This document shows, piece by piece, positions 35,243 to 46,745 of a stretch of 64,000 bases of DNA. The stretch spans positions 416,621 through 480,620 of the forward strand of contig NZ_FZNM01000002.1 of assembly GCF_900188295.1 (NCBI RefSeq), written 5' to 3'. Numbering within the stretch: the stretch's first letter is position 1; each line of letters starts with the position of its first letter. A program made the position numbers and the translations under genes. This DNA comes from Paracoccus sediminis (GTDB lineage: Bacteria; Pseudomonadota; Alphaproteobacteria; Rhodobacterales; Rhodobacteraceae). The notes under the pieces were generated by a model. That model was not told the DNA's origin. It made no database searches and was given only the letters and a program-made list of their open reading frames with translations.

Positions 35243-36577
35243 ATGGATTGGCTGCGCGCCCCGGCCGCCCAGCAGGGCCGCGCGATTCTGGCGGGCCTGC
35301 TGGATCCCATCGATCAGACCGAGGCCTATCTGGCCGCCATCAAGGCCCATCCCGACGCGGGGCGCATCTATGCCCGCGTGACGGACGCGCGCGCCCGGTC
35401 CGAAACCATCGCCGCCCATGACCGCGCCAAGCTGGAACTGCGGCGCGGCCTGCTGGACGGCGTGGCGATCAGCTGGAAGGACAACATCGACAGCGGCGGC
35501 ACCGTGACCGAGGCCGGGTCCAGGCTGCTGGAGGGGCGGGTGCCGCGCAAGGACGCCATTGTTCTGGCCCGCGCGTCCCGCCAGGGCACGATCATGCTGG
35601 GCAAGACCCACATGACGGAACTGGCCTTTTCCGGACTGGGGCTGAACCCGAACACCGCCACGCCGCCGAACGCGCTGGATCCCGACCTGGCGCCGGGCGG
35701 ATCGTCGTCGGGCGCCGCCGTGTCGGTGGCCTTGGGCCTGGCGGCGGCGGCGATCGGGTCGGACACGGGCGGTTCGGTCCGGGTGCCCGCGGCCTGGAAC
35801 GATCTCGTGGGCTTCAAGCCCACGCATGATTCGCTGCCCGAAAAGGGCGTCGTGCCGCTGTGCCGCAAGTTCGACATCGTCGGTCCCATCGCCCGCACGG
35901 TCGAGGATTGCGCCGAACTGTTCGCGCTGATGGCCGCGACGAAACCCGCCGACCTGACCGGCGCGTCGGTTTCCGGGCGGCGTCTGCTGGTGCTGGACGG
36001 CGTCCCTTTCGAGAATGCCGAGGAAGGCCCCGTTGCGGCCTTCGAGGATGCGGTGGACCGGCTGGCCCGCGCGGGCGCGCAGATCACGCGCCTGTCGCCC
36101 GATTGGGTCGCCAAGGCCGTGGCGCTGTCGCCCGCGCTGTTCGCGCCCGAAGCCTATGGCATCTGGCGCGCCCAGATCGAGGACGCGCCCGAACTGATGT
36201 GGAGGCCGATTTTGGACCGTTTCCGCAGCGGGGCGGACATCAGTGCCCCGGATTACGTCTCGGCCTGGGAAAGCCTGGTGCGGATCCGGCGCAAATGGGT
36301 CAAGGAGGTGGCGTCCGCGCATGACGCCATCCTGCTGCCCACCGCGCCCATCCTGCCTCCCAACGCGGCGCGGCTGATGGCCGACGACGGGGAATTCGTC
36401 CGCGCGAACCTGCTGGCCTTGCGCAACACCCGGATCGGGAACCTGCTGGGCCTGCCGGTCTGCACCCTGCCGAGCGGGCATCGGGCCTGCGGAATTTCGA
36501 TCATGGGCCATGCCGGGCGGGACACGCATCTGCTGCATGTCGCGGCCGGGGTCGAATCGGCCCTGGCCGCCACCTGA
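35243..36577 (+). CDS. Amidase signature family hydrolase
   Basis: A 444-residue amidase. The catalytic triad is visible: K79 in AISWKDNID, the cis-serine in PGGSSSGAAV (residues 151-160) and the nucleophile S178 in GSDTGGSVRVPAAW. It is an AtzF/GatA-related general amidase; the substrate is unknown and no GatB or GatC genes adjoin. The ATG follows the previous stop with no gap (TGAATG), so the two genes are translationally coupled, although no functional link is obvious. Confidence 0.9.
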   Translation: MDWLRAPAAQQGRAILAGLLDPIDQTEAYLAAIKAHPDAGRIYARVTDARARSETIAAHDRAKLELRRGLLDGVAISWKDNIDSGGTVTEAGSRLLEGRVPRKDAIVLARASRQGTIMLGKTHMTELAFSGLGLNPNTATPPNALDPDLAPGGSSSGAAVSVALGLAAAAIGSDTGGSVRVPAAWNDLVGFKPTHDSLPEKGVVPLCRKFDIVGPIARTVEDCAELFALMAATKPADLTGASVSGRRLLVLDGVPFENAEEGPVAAFEDAVDRLARAGAQITRLSPDWVAKAVALSPALFAPEAYGIWRAQIEDAPELMWRPILDRFRSGADISAPDYVSAWESLVRIRRKWVKEVASAHDAILLPTAPILPPNAARLMADDGEFVRANLLALRNTRIGNLLGLPVCTLPSGHRACGISIMGHAGRDTHLLHVAAGVESALAAT

Positions 36578-36736
36578 GATGCGGCGGGGGCGCCAAGCCC
36601 CGTCGATCTGCGGCCAAATCGCCTGGGGCACGATTTTTGCCGGGATGGACGGCCCGGCTTTCGCTGGACGCAAAGGCGCGGTCACGCTAATGTTTCCCGT
36701 GACAAACGGGGCCAGAGATCCCGAAAGCGAGGCAGA

Positions 36737-37945
36737 ATGGCAATCCCCGAGCGGTTCTCGAACCTGCCCGAATATGCGTTTCCGCGTCTGCGGACGCTGC
36801 TGTCCGGCATTGCGCCGGGCGTGAAGAACGGCGAATCGCCAACCGTCCTGACCATCGGGGAACCGCGACATGCCATGCCGGATTTCGTGGCCGGGGTGAT
36901 GGCCGACACTATCGCCGGATTTGCGAAATATCCCCCGAACGAGGGGGCGCCGGGGCTGCTGTCGGCCATCGGCGGATGGCTGGGAACGCGCTATGGCCTG
37001 GACGTGGCGCCGGACCGGATCATGGCGCTGAACGGCACGCGCGAAGGGCTGTTCAACGCCGCGCTTGCGTTGTGTCCGGAACGCGTCAACGGACAGCGGC
37101 CCGCGATCCTGATCCCCAACCCCTTTTACCAGGTCTATGCCGTCGCCGCCGCCGCCGTTCAGGCCGAGCCGGTCTTCGTGCCCGCCACGCCTGAAACCGG
37201 CAACCTGCCCGATTATGCCGCGCTGCCGGCCGAGATTCTGGACCGCACCGCAATCGCCTATCTGTGTTCGCCCGCCAATCCGCAGGGCGCGATCGCCGAC
37301 CGGGATTATCTGGAACGGCTGATCGCCCTGGCCGACCGGCACGATTTCCTGGTCTTTGCCGACGAATGCTATTCCGAGATCTGGCGCGATGCCCCCCCGC
37401 CGGGCGCCCTGGCGGTGGCCGCCGCCATGGGGCTGGCCGACCGGGTGGTGATCTTCAATTCGCTGTCCAAGCGGTCGAACCTGCCCGGCCTGCGGTCGGG
37501 CTTTGTCGCAGGCGGCGCGGCCAGCATCGCCCAGATCCGCCGCCTGCGCGCCTATGCCGGGGCGCCGCTGTCGCTGCCCGCCCAGGCCGTCAGCGAGGCC
37601 GCCTGGCGCGACGAATCGCATGTGGCCGCCAGCCGCGCGCTGTATCAGCAGAAATACGCCATCGCCGACCGGGTGCTGGGCAACGTGCCCGGATACCGGC
37701 CCATCCAGGGCGGGTTCTTCCTGTGGCTGCCGGTCGAGGACGGCGAGGACGCGGCGCGGACATTATGGGCGCAGGCCGGGATTCAGGTTCTGCCGGGCGC
37801 CTATCTGTCGCGCGAGGTCGGGGGGATCAATCCCGGCAAGGGCTTTGTCCGGGTCGCCCTGGTGGCCGATGCCGGCCAGACCGAAGCGGTGCTGCACCGG
37901 CTGCGCGCGGTTCTTTATGATGGAACGACGGACGGGGAAGGCTAG
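36737..37945 (+). CDS. PLP-dependent aminotransferase, class I/II (DapC-like)
   Basis: A 402-residue fold-type I aminotransferase. The cofactor lysine is in [17 protein letters not shown], the pyridine-binding aspartate in [11 protein letters not shown], and the phosphate/substrate arginine region in [10 protein letters not shown]. The closest characterised group is succinyl-diaminopimelate aminotransferase, which would place it in lysine/peptidoglycan precursor synthesis, but related enzymes use other amino acids. It ends five bases before ftsK, so co-transcription is likely. Confidence 0.87.
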   Translation: MAIPERFSNLPEYAFPRLRTLLSGIAPGVKNGESPTVLTIGEPRHAMPDFVAGVMADTIAGFAKYPPNEGAPGLLSAIGGWLGTRYGLDVAPDRIMALNGTREGLFNAALALCPERVNGQRPAILIPNPFYQVYAVAAAAVQAEPVFVPATPETGNLPDYAALPAEILDRTAIAYLCSPANPQGAIADRDYLERLIALADRHDFLVFADECYSEIWRDAPPPGALAVAAAMGLADRVVIFNSLSKRSNLPGLRSGFVAGGAASIAQIRRLRAYAGAPLSLPAQAVSEAAWRDESHVAASRALYQQKYAIADRVLGNVPGYRPIQGGFFLWLPVEDGEDAARTLWAQAGIQVLPGAYLSREVGGINPGKGFVRVALVADAGQTEAVLHRLRAVLYDGTTDGEG

Positions 37946-37949
37946 GACG

Positions 37950-40538
37950 ATGGCAAGCTGGCAGGCAAAACACCGCGATCCGCTGTTCGATCAGTCCACC
38001 CAGGCGGCCCTGGAACGGCGCGGCAAGGAATTGCTGGGCGCCGTGCTGGTCATTCTTGGCATCGCCATCGCGATGATGCTGGCAAGCTGGTCGGCCGAGG
38101 ATCCCAGCTTCCTGTCTGCCACCGACGAGCCTGCGCAAAACGCCTTGGGCAGCGTCGGCGCCTATGTCGCCTCTCCGCTGATGATGATCGCGGGATACGG
38201 GGCGTGGGTGCTGGTCCTGGCGGCCTTTGTCTGGGGGTTCCGCTTCATGACGCACCGGGGCGAGGATCGCGTGATGCGTGGCCTGTTCACGCCGCTTTCG
38301 GTGGTTCTGGCCTCGGTTTACTGCAGCACGCTGGTTCCGGGTGCCGGGTGGGAACAGACCTATGGCCTGGGCGGGCATTTCGGCGACATGGTGATGGGCG
38401 CGGTGCTGAACCTGCTGCCGGTCAAGGCGCAGATCGGCATCCGGGTCGCCGCGCTGATCGCGGCGGGGGGAATGCTGGCGATGACGGCCTTCGTTCTGGG
38501 CTTCCAGCGGGACGAGTTGCGCGACCTTGGCCGGCGCTTCCTGTCCGGGCTGCTGACGGCCCTCGACCTGGCGATGCGGGCCGTGGGTCGGGGTGCCGTC
38601 GCCTCGGCCGGGTTGAAGAACAGGCTGTCCGCCCGGCGGGCGCGCGGTTCGGGCGCGGCGGAGCCTGCGCCCCGAACACCGACGGTGGCCCGTCGCAAGC
38701 CCGCCGCGCCCGTCTTCGAGCTGGAGGAAGACCTGCCCGAACCCGAACTGATCGAACGCGATTCCGATTACGACGGCGGCGCGCCCTCGGCCGACGAGGT
38801 CAGCGGCCGCATCAGCGACGCGATCCGCACCCGTTCCGGCAAGCTTTCGGTCCTGGCGGCCGTGACCGCGCGGCTGTCACGGGACGGGCGCGGGAATCCG
38901 GCGGCGGCCGACGCCGCCCCGGCGGATGCCGATGCCCCCCGGATCGTCGCCGCGCTGTCAAAAAGGCCCGCCGCGCCGACCCATCCGCAGGCGGGCGCCG
39001 TGCCGGAAAGCCTGGCCGATGACGCGCGGTCCGATTACGAATGCCCGCCCCTGACGCTGCTGACCGCGCCGTCCGCCGGCGACCAGCCGCAGATCTCGGA
39101 AGATGTCCTGATGGACAACGCCCGGATGCTGGAGGCGGTGCTGGACGATTACGGCGTCAAGGGCCAGATCACCGAGGTCCGCCCCGGCCCGGTCGTGACG
39201 CTGTACGAACTGGAACCCGCGCCGGGGCTGAAGGCCAGCCGCGTCATCGGCCTGTCCGACGACATCGCCCGGTCGATGTCGGCGCTGTCGGCGCGCGTCA
39301 GCACCGTGCCGGGCCGCACCGTGATCGGGATCGAACTGCCCAACGCGCGCCGCGAAAAGGTGCTGCTGCGCGAAATCCTGGCGTCCCGCGCCTTTGGCGA
39401 CGGCACCCAGCCGCTGCCGCTGGCCCTGGGCAAGGACATCGGCGGCGATCCGGTCGTGGCGAACCTGGCCAAGATGCCGCACCTGCTGATCGCCGGGACC
39501 ACCGGGTCGGGCAAGTCGGTGGCGATCAACACCATGATCCTGTCGCTGCTGTACAAGCTGACGCCCGACGAATGCCGGCTTATCATGATCGACCCCAAGA
39601 TGCTGGAACTGTCGGTCTATGACGGCATCCCGCATCTGCTGTCCCCCGTCGTCACCGATCCCAAAAAGGCCGTCGTGGCCCTGAAATGGGTCGTCGGAGA
39701 GATGGAGGAACGGTATCGCAAGATGTCCAAGATGGGCGTGCGCAACATCGAGGGCTACAACACCCGCGTCCGCGAGGCGCTGTCCAAGTCCGAGATGTTC
39801 AAGCGCACCGTCCAGACCGGGTTCGACGAGGACACCGGAGAGCCGGTCTTCGAGACCGAGGAGTTCAAGCCTGAGACCTTCCCCTATATCGTTGTCATCG
39901 TGGACGAGATGGCCGACCTGATGATGGTCGCCGGCAAGGAAATCGAGGCCTGCATCCAGCGGCTGGCGCAGATGGCCCGCGCGTCGGGCATCCACCTGAT
40001 TATGGCGACGCAGCGGCCGTCCGTCGATGTCATTACCGGCACGATCAAGGCGAACTTTCCGACGCGGATTTCCTTCCAGGTGACCAGCAAGATCGACTCG
40101 CGCACGATCCTGGGCGAACAGGGGGCCGAACAACTGCTGGGCCAGGGCGACATGCTGTATATGGGCAACGGCGCGCGGATCACCCGCATCCACGGCCCCT
40201 TCGTGTCCGACGAGGAGGTCGAGGAGGTCGTGACGCACCTGAAATCCTTCGGCCCGCCGTCCTACAAGTCGGGCGTGGTCGAGGGGGTCGAGGACGAGGT
40301 GGCCTCCGACATCGACGCGGTGCTGGGCCTGGGCGGGGATGGCAGCGACGATGCGCTGTATGACCAGGCGGTGATGATCGTCGCCAAGGACCGCAAGTGT
40401 TCCACCAGCTATATCCAGCGGAAACTGGCCATCGGCTACAACAAGGCCGCCCGGCTGGTCGAGCAGATGGAGGAGCAGGGGGTGGTGTCGACGGCGAACC
40501 ATGTCGGCAAGCGCGAGGTGCTGGTGCCCGAAGTGTGA
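37950..40538 (+). CDS. ftsK: DNA translocase FtsK
   Basis: Septum-anchored motor that pumps terminus DNA and activates XerCD recombination. The 862-residue protein has about four N-terminal membrane helices (residues ~25-190), an acidic Pro/Ala-rich linker, and a RecA-like motor with Walker [37 protein letters not shown], Walker [16 protein letters not shown] and [20 protein letters not shown]. The C-terminal gamma winged helix ([20 protein letters not shown]) would read KOPS sites. ATG 37950 follows the aminotransferase stop; longer in-frame readings lie inside that gene. Confidence 0.96.
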   Translation: MASWQAKHRDPLFDQSTQAALERRGKELLGAVLVILGIAIAMMLASWSAEDPSFLSATDEPAQNALGSVGAYVASPLMMIAGYGAWVLVLAAFVWGFRFMTHRGEDRVMRGLFTPLSVVLASVYCSTLVPGAGWEQTYGLGGHFGDMVMGAVLNLLPVKAQIGIRVAALIAAGGMLAMTAFVLGFQRDELRDLGRRFLSGLLTALDLAMRAVGRGAVASAGLKNRLSARRARGSGAAEPAPRTPTVARRKPAAPVFELEEDLPEPELIERDSDYDGGAPSADEVSGRISDAIRTRSGKLSVLAAVTARLSRDGRGNPAAADAAPADADAPRIVAALSKRPAAPTHPQAGAVPESLADDARSDYECPPLTLLTAPSAGDQPQISEDVLMDNARMLEAVLDDYGVKGQITEVRPGPVVTLYELEPAPGLKASRVIGLSDDIARSMSALSARVSTVPGRTVIGIELPNARREKVLLREILASRAFGDGTQPLPLALGKDIGGDPVVANLAKMPHLLIAGTTGSGKSVAINTMILSLLYKLTPDECRLIMIDPKMLELSVYDGIPHLLSPVVTDPKKAVVALKWVVGEMEERYRKMSKMGVRNIEGYNTRVREALSKSEMFKRTVQTGFDEDTGEPVFETEEFKPETFPYIVVIVDEMADLMMVAGKEIEACIQRLAQMARASGIHLIMATQRPSVDVITGTIKANFPTRISFQVTSKIDSRTILGEQGAEQLLGQGDMLYMGNGARITRIHGPFVSDEEVEEVVTHLKSFGPPSYKSGVVEGVEDEVASDIDAVLGLGGDGSDDALYDQAVMIVAKDRKCSTSYIQRKLAIGYNKAARLVEQMEEQGVVSTANHVGKREVLVPEV

Positions 40539-40839
40539 GTCGCCTTACCCGCCCGCCCCCTGCCCGTGATGCGCGATCTAGGCCAGAGGGTTCTGGACGG
40601 CGAGGAGGATGTCCAGGGTGAAGATCGGAATCCAGGCATCGGGTTCAAACCTGACAATAGCCTTGTGAGAAATGAGAATCATCGGTGCCGCGACCAGGTG
40701 CGGCAACGCGCCGGTCGGCATCACAATGGGGAAAGTCGTGCATCGTGACAGTTCATTCCACAATCGAGATCGGTGAAACACTGGCGTTATTCATCGACCG
40801 GACATGGGCCGACCAGGGAGCCTGAATCAAAGGCGCCGA
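40539..40839. other. Gap after ftsK with a doubtful 67-codon minus-strand frame
   Basis: Base composition falls here relative to ftsK. A minus-strand frame at 40578-40781 encodes 67 residues ending VRFEPDAWIPIFTLDILLAV then QNPLA, and a plus-strand frame around 40746-40825 could encode a short peptide with IEIGETLALFIDR. Neither has a clear ribosome site or family, so both may be remnants of a lost gene. No terminator hairpin for ftsK was recognised. Confidence 0.4.
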
Positions 40840-41088
40840 TCAGCGCGAATCATTCACGCACGCGCTCAAGGCACTTTCGGGTGTCATGTCTTGGTTTTTC
40901 ACTTTTTCGATCACGCACTGACGTCGTGCTTTTTGTCTTGCTTGGGAACCCGCGCAAATTTTCATAGCGTCTTCGATACGAATCCCGTGTCTATCTTTGA
41001 TATTCGCGGCACATTGCTGAATATTCCAAGCGGCATATGATTCTTGCGCAAAGAGAAGTAGAAGCAATAGAGAGATGATCGATTTCAC
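40840..41088 (-). CDS. Small secreted protein with two C-x18-C units
   Basis: An 82-residue protein. It begins MKSIISLLLLLLFAQESYAA, a clear Sec signal cleaved after residue 19, giving a mature protein of about 63 residues. Cysteines lie at 26, 45, 58 and 77, spaced 19-13-19, so the mature part is two C-x18-C units, each ending in a similar E-x-A-x-x-x-C helix (IEDAMKIC and PESALSAC). Two disulphide-linked helical hairpins in the periplasm are likely. GTG 41088 is preceded by a good AGGAGAG site. Composition is lower in G+C than flanking genes. I do not recognise the family and assign no function. Confidence 0.7.
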   Translation of the reverse strand: MKSIISLLLLLLFAQESYAAWNIQQCAANIKDRHGIRIEDAMKICAGSQARQKARRQCVIEKVKNQDMTPESALSACVNDSR

Positions 41089-41236
41089 AGGAACTCTCCT
41101 TGACCTGCCTGACCTCTCGATTTCCGCAAACCCGTTTCGGCCAGGTCAACGAGAAACCTAGCACAGATCGCGCATTTCGCCATTATCATGCGGCTGCGCT
41201 AGCGTCCGCCCGTGCACCGGTATAAGTGTGCGCCCT

Positions 41237-41950
41237 ATGACCTTCTGGCATATCCACCTTCTGAACGCCCGTCACGCCCTGACCCCGGTCCTGTCGGAAA
41301 TCCGGCAGGCCAGCCGGGATGCGGTGGCGCGCGCCTCGGACCATGCCGACCTGCCCGATTTCGATCTGGTCATCCGCGCGCATCAGGACCGGTCCGCCGA
41401 TGGCGCCATCCAGGGCCAGTGCCCCGTCCCCGGCATCATCGAAATCGCGCTGACCCCCGACCGCTTCGATCCTGCCATGTTCACCCGCGCTCTGGTCCGG
41501 CAGATGGCGCATCTGATCCGCCGGGAGGGGCCGGGCTATGGCAAATCGCTGGGCGAGGTTCTCGTCAGCGAAGGGCTGGCCGGGCATTTCGTCTTGCAGG
41601 TCATGGGCGGGCCAGCGGAGGCCATTGATACCGTCCGGCCCGCGCAGGGGGCGATGCGGCAGGCGCTGAACGAATGGGCGCGGCGCGATTGCGACCATGG
41701 CCGCTGGTTCAACGGCAAGGGCGACCTGCGCAAGGGGACGGGCAGCAGCCTGGGCCACCGGCTGATCGCCGAGCACCTGGCGCAAAATCCCGGCGATTCG
41801 GCAGCGGTGCTGGCGCGCGCCCCGGCCGAGCCGTTCCGCCAGATTCTGCGTCGGATCGCGGCGGCCGAGGGGCAGGCGGCCGAGGGGCAGCAAGACACCG
41901 GTCAAGCGGACCAAGGCCCGGCGGACGCGAACCCGCCCTCAGAAGGCTGA
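41237..41950 (+). CDS. DUF2268-type peptidase homologue lacking the HExxH motif
   Basis: A 237-residue cytoplasmic protein matching predicted zinc proteases of the DUF2268 family: FWHIHLLNARHALTPVL at the start, PGIIEIALTPDRFDP, and GYGKSLGEVLVSEGLAGHFV. Where family members have HExxH (H-E-x-H-H), this one reads RQMAH in LVRQMAHLIRREGPG, so the first histidine and the catalytic glutamate are missing. It is probably not an active protease, or it uses other residues. The C-terminal tail is Gln/Ala/Glu-rich. GTG 41228 is an alternative start. It overlaps the convergent rhomboid gene by 12 bp. Confidence 0.75.
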   Translation: MTFWHIHLLNARHALTPVLSEIRQASRDAVARASDHADLPDFDLVIRAHQDRSADGAIQGQCPVPGIIEIALTPDRFDPAMFTRALVRQMAHLIRREGPGYGKSLGEVLVSEGLAGHFVLQVMGGPAEAIDTVRPAQGAMRQALNEWARRDCDHGRWFNGKGDLRKGTGSSLGHRLIAEHLAQNPGDSAAVLARAPAEPFRQILRRIAAAEGQAAEGQQDTGQADQGPADANPPSEG

Positions 41951-42607
41951 GGGGCGCGGGCTGCGGCCCCTGGCCATCCCGGCGCCCAGCAGCAGCCCGG
42001 CCAAGGCGCCGCCCAGATGCGCCTCCCACGCGATGGAGGGCATCAGGACGGTCAGCGCCACGTTCAGCACCACCATCACCGCGACGCCGCGCCACAACTG
42101 CCCCAAGGGACGCTTGCGGCGCCAGCCGGTCATGGCGGCAAACCCGATCAGCGCCCCCGCCAGCCCGAAGATCGCCCCCGACGCCCCGATCATCGGCCCG
42201 CCGTCCGGCGTCATGACCGCGAACAGCAGCGCCGCCGCGACCTGCGATACGGCATAGACGACCGCCATCCTGCGGGCGCCGATCAGGCGGTGCAGTTCGC
42301 GCGCGATGGCCACCAGGGACAGCATGTTCATGCCCAGGTGCAGCAGCCCGGCATGGAGAAAGCCATAGGTCACGAACATCGTCAGCAGGTGGCCCGGAAA
42401 GATCCCCTGACCGGCCCAGACGACCGGCGACCAGAAGCCGCCCAGAAACAGCGCCGCCTGCCGCACGATGGGATAGCCCAGCAACTCGGCCGCCAGGATC
42501 AGCGCCTGCACCAGGCAGCACAGAACGATGACGGCCCTGACCCAGACCGGCAGCCGGGGCTGCGCCCGGTCCTGAACGACAACAAAGGGATCGGTCGGGG
42601 CTGCCAT
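41939..42607 (-). CDS. Rhomboid-family intramembrane serine protease
   Basis: A 222-residue inner-membrane protease with about six helices. The catalytic serine is in MIGASGAIFGLAGA and the histidine in WEAHLGGALAGLLLGAG. The conserved FLHAGLLHLGMNMLSL (His and Asn of the oxyanion region) is present. Substrates are unknown. ATG 42607 shares a base with the Trm112 gene stop (TGATG), indicating coupling in the ybbN-lon-trm112-rhomboid operon on the minus strand. Confidence 0.92.
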   Translation of the reverse strand: MAAPTDPFVVVQDRAQPRLPVWVRAVIVLCCLVQALILAAELLGYPIVRQAALFLGGFWSPVVWAGQGIFPGHLLTMFVTYGFLHAGLLHLGMNMLSLVAIARELHRLIGARRMAVVYAVSQVAAALLFAVMTPDGGPMIGASGAIFGLAGALIGFAAMTGWRRKRPLGQLWRGVAVMVVLNVALTVLMPSIAWEAHLGGALAGLLLGAGMARGRSPRPSAF

Positions 42608-42801
42608 CAATCCGCCTTGATCTGCCGTGCCTCGGCCACCAGCATGATCGGGATGCCCGCGCGGATCGGAAAGGCCAGCCCGGCGGCCCGCGACACCAGT
42701 TCCTGCCGCGCCGCGTCGTAAGACAGGGTGGCATGGGTCACGGGGCAGACCAGGGCCTCCAGCATGTGGCGGTCGAAACCGGGCTGATCCGGGTTGTTCA
42801 T
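42607..42801 (-). CDS. Trm112-family protein
   Basis: A 64-residue protein of the Trm112/YcaR family with the core [18 protein letters not shown] and the [20 protein letters not shown]-terminal strand. Only one cysteine is kept of the zinc-ribbon pairs, as in many bacterial members. Relatives activate methyltransferases; the bacterial partner is not known here. It overlaps the upstream Lon-N gene by 4 nt (ATGA) and the downstream rhomboid gene by one base. Confidence 0.9.
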   Translation of the reverse strand: MNNPDQPGFDRHMLEALVCPVTHATLSYDAARQELVSRAAGLAFPIRAGIPIMLVAEARQIKAD

Positions 42802-43424
42802 TGCAGTCGTTCCTCGTTGTCGCCGCCGTGCAGGGCGAATTCGATCAGGCCCTGCAACAGTTCGCGGCGGTCCGACAGGGTCGGGCTTTCCAGCAGCGCC
42901 TGCTTGTCGCCGGGGGGGAACGGCAGCACCATCGACAGCGAATTAATGAGCGCCTCGTCTTCGGCATCGCCCGCCGCGTCCCAGTCGGTGGACAGGTCAT
43001 GCGCCTCCATATAGCGGCGCAGCAGGGGAAACAGCGCGTCGCGGTTCATGCCCGCATCGTCCTCGGCCCCCTTCATGTCGCGGGAAAAGGACGACCAGTC
43101 CACATCGGCCATCAAATAGGGGGTGAAACCCTCCTTCGCCTCGACCAGGCGGAACCGGGAAACCGCGCGGAGCGAGATCATCTGCCGTCCGTCGTCGGTT
43201 TCCGAAAACGCCACCACCCGTCCCGCGCAGCCGATCGCGGCCAGGCCGTCGCCTTCGGGCTGGATCAGGCCGATCAGGCGATGATCCGTCTTCAGCGTGT
43301 CGTCCAGCATCTGGAGATAGCGCGGTTCGAACACGTGCAGGGGGATCCGCGCGCGGGGCATCAGCACCGCCCCGGTCAGCGGGAACAGGGCGATGCGCGC
43401 GGGCAGGTCGAATCGGAAATGCAT
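42798..43424 (-). CDS. Lon N-terminal (substrate-binding) domain protein
   Basis: A 208-residue stand-alone LON_substr_bdg domain: [26 protein letters not shown] (here split as [14 protein letters not shown] and [14 protein letters not shown]), [26 protein letters not shown] and a helical second half. No ATPase or protease domain is attached. Its role is unknown, perhaps as a substrate adaptor. It lies 4 bp downstream of ybbN and overlaps the Trm112 gene. Confidence 0.92.
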   Translation of the reverse strand: MHFRFDLPARIALFPLTGAVLMPRARIPLHVFEPRYLQMLDDTLKTDHRLIGLIQPEGDGLAAIGCAGRVVAFSETDDGRQMISLRAVSRFRLVEAKEGFTPYLMADVDWSSFSRDMKGAEDDAGMNRDALFPLLRRYMEAHDLSTDWDAAGDAEDEALINSLSMVLPFPPGDKQALLESPTLSDRRELLQGLIEFALHGGDNEERLQ

Positions 43425-43428
43425 GGCC

Positions 43429-44343
43429 CTAGGCGAAGATCAGCGAGGACAGGCGCCGCCGACCCTTTTGCGCCAGCGGATCGTTCGGCTTGAGGCTGTC
43501 GAAGATGGTCAGAAGCTGCGCCTTGGCCGCTCCGTCGTTCCAGTCGCGGTCGCGGCGGAAGCTGTCCAGCAGAATGTCGATGGCGTCCTCGACCCGGCCG
43601 CCCGCATGAAGGGCCTGGGCGTATTCCAGCCGTGCGGCCTGATCGTCGGGGTCGGCATCGACGCGGGCCTGCAAGGCGTCGAGGGGACCAGCCTTGGCGG
43701 CCTGTCGGGCCAGGTGCAGCTGGGCGCGCGCGGCCTCGACCGGGGCGCTGGTCGCGGCGGGGGCGGGGATCCGGTCCAACGCGGCCTGTGCGGCATCGGG
43801 GTCGCCCGCCGCCAGATGCGTGCGCACCATCCCGGCCCAGGCATCGTTGCTGGAGGGATCCTCGGATGCGATGGCGGCAAAGGTTTCGGCGGCGTCCTCA
43901 AAGGCGCCTTCCTCCAGCATCTGTTCGGCAGCGGCCAAGGCCTCGGCCAGCCCGCCGTCATCGCCCGACAGCGCCGCCAGCTTGTCCACGAACTGCTTGA
44001 CCTGGCTTTGCGGCACCGCGCCCTGGAAGGCATCGACCGGCTGGCCCTGGAAAAAGGCATAGACAGTGGGGATCGACTGCACGCGCAACTGACCGGCGAT
44101 CATCTGGTTTTCGTCCACGTTGACCTTGGCCATGCGGACGCGGCCCTTGTGGCGCGCGACCTCGGCTTCCAGTTGCGGACCAAGGGTCTTGCAGGGGCCG
44201 CACCAGGGCGCCCAGAAATCCACGATCACCGGCACCTGCATGGAGGCCTGGACCACCTCGGCCATGAAGGTCGCCTCGGTCACGTCCTTGATGAAATCGG
44301 CGGTCTTGGGGGCGTCGGCGGCGGTGTCGAAAAGCATGGTCAT
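43429..44343 (-). CDS. ybbN: YbbN-like thioredoxin co-chaperone
   Basis: A 304-residue cytoplasmic protein with an N-terminal thioredoxin domain (VIVDFWAPWCGPCKTLG, redox pair C48/C51) and C-terminal TPR-like helices (LLEEGAFEDAAETFAAIAS after AAAEQM, ARLEYAQALHAGGRVEDAI). Such proteins (CnoX) combine holdase and redox protection under oxidative stress. Unlike E. coli YbbN, the active site keeps CGPC. ATG 44343 is chosen; ATG 44337 two codons later is possible. It heads the small operon leading to rhomboid. Confidence 0.92.
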   Translation of the reverse strand: MTMLFDTAADAPKTADFIKDVTEATFMAEVVQASMQVPVIVDFWAPWCGPCKTLGPQLEAEVARHKGRVRMAKVNVDENQMIAGQLRVQSIPTVYAFFQGQPVDAFQGAVPQSQVKQFVDKLAALSGDDGGLAEALAAAEQMLEEGAFEDAAETFAAIASEDPSSNDAWAGMVRTHLAAGDPDAAQAALDRIPAPAATSAPVEAARAQLHLARQAAKAGPLDALQARVDADPDDQAARLEYAQALHAGGRVEDAIDILLDSFRRDRDWNDGAAKAQLLTIFDSLKPNDPLAQKGRRRLSSLIFA

Positions 44344-44436
44344 GGAATCCCCAGGTGGTTCGGGTCTGAATGGCTGGCCGCAATATGGGGCCTGGCACGC
44401 TGAAGGAAAAGGGTTCATGGCGCCGCAGCGCGCGCA

Positions 44437-45222
44437 TCAAAGATCGAAGCTGGCCAGCACCGGCACATGGTCGCTGGGCTGGTCCCAGCCCCGGCACGGG
44501 CGCAGGACGCGGCTGGCATGGCCCGCGTTGGCGATGTCGGCGGTGGCCCAGATGTGGTCCAGCCGGCGGCCCTTGTCCGCCGCGTCCCAGTCGGCGGCGC
44601 GATAGCTCCACCATGAATACAGCAGGCCGGACGGGATGTCCTGGCGCGTCACGTCCACCCATTTGCCCGCATCCTGGGCCGACAGCAGGTGATCGACCTC
44701 GACGGGGGTATGGCTGACGACCTTCAGCATCGGCTTGTGGGCCCAGACGTCGTCTTCGCGCGGGGCGATGTTCAGGTCGCCGACCAGGATGGATTTCCGG
44801 GGTGCGTCGGCGTGAAAGGCGTCGCGCATCTCGGCCAAGAAATCCAGCTTCTGGCCGAATTTCACGTTCTGATCGCGGTCGGGAATGTCGCCGCCCGCCG
44901 GGACGTACAGGTTGTGGATCGTCACCCCGTTGTCCAGCCGCGCGGCGACATGCCGGGCATGGCCCAGCCCGGCGTAATCGCGGTCGCCCGCATCCGTGAT
45001 CGGCAGGCGCGATAGGATCGCCACGCCGTTATAACCCTTTTGCCCGCGCGCCACGATGTGGGCGTATCCAAGCGCCCGGAACTGGTCCAGGGGGATCTTG
45101 TCCACCGGCGACTTGCATTCCTGAAGACACAGCACGTCGGGCGCTTCCTCGGTCAGGAACCGCGCCACCAGGCCCTCGCGCAGGCGGACCGAGTTGATGT
45201 TCCAGGTGGCGATGGTGAACAT
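44437..45222 (-). CDS. xth: Exodeoxyribonuclease III
   Basis: AP endonuclease/3'-phosphatase for base-excision repair, 261 residues. It has TWNINSVRLR, CLQECKSPVDKIP, YNGVAILSR, VGDLNIAP and the C-terminal RLDHIWAT and SDHVPV motifs of the EEP fold, so metal and catalytic residues (Asn7-Glu34-Asp-His) are present. ATG 45222 fits MFTIATWNIN; a longer in-frame reading overlaps the divergent transporter gene. It is divergent from the MFS gene across 154 bp. Confidence 0.95.
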   Translation of the reverse strand: MFTIATWNINSVRLREGLVARFLTEEAPDVLCLQECKSPVDKIPLDQFRALGYAHIVARGQKGYNGVAILSRLPITDAGDRDYAGLGHARHVAARLDNGVTIHNLYVPAGGDIPDRDQNVKFGQKLDFLAEMRDAFHADAPRKSILVGDLNIAPREDDVWAHKPMLKVVSHTPVEVDHLLSAQDAGKWVDVTRQDIPSGLLYSWWSYRAADWDAADKGRRLDHIWATADIANAGHASRVLRPCRGWDQPSDHVPVLASFDL

Positions 45223-45376
45223 GGGCGGCTCCTTTTGGCGGCGGACCCTAGCGGCGGCGGCGGCCGGTGTCGAGTTGACGCAGCGGCAGGAAAAATGCCG
45301 CATTTGCGAAATCGCGGCTTGGTGAAGGACCGGACAGCCGCTAAGCAAACATCGACCGGAAAGCCAGGGGAATGAC

Positions 45377-46693
<1,317 letters not shown>

Positions 46694-46745
46694 AACCAGA
46701 CGCCCTTGCCGTCCGTTGGCCCCCTGATTCACACGGAGCATAAGC

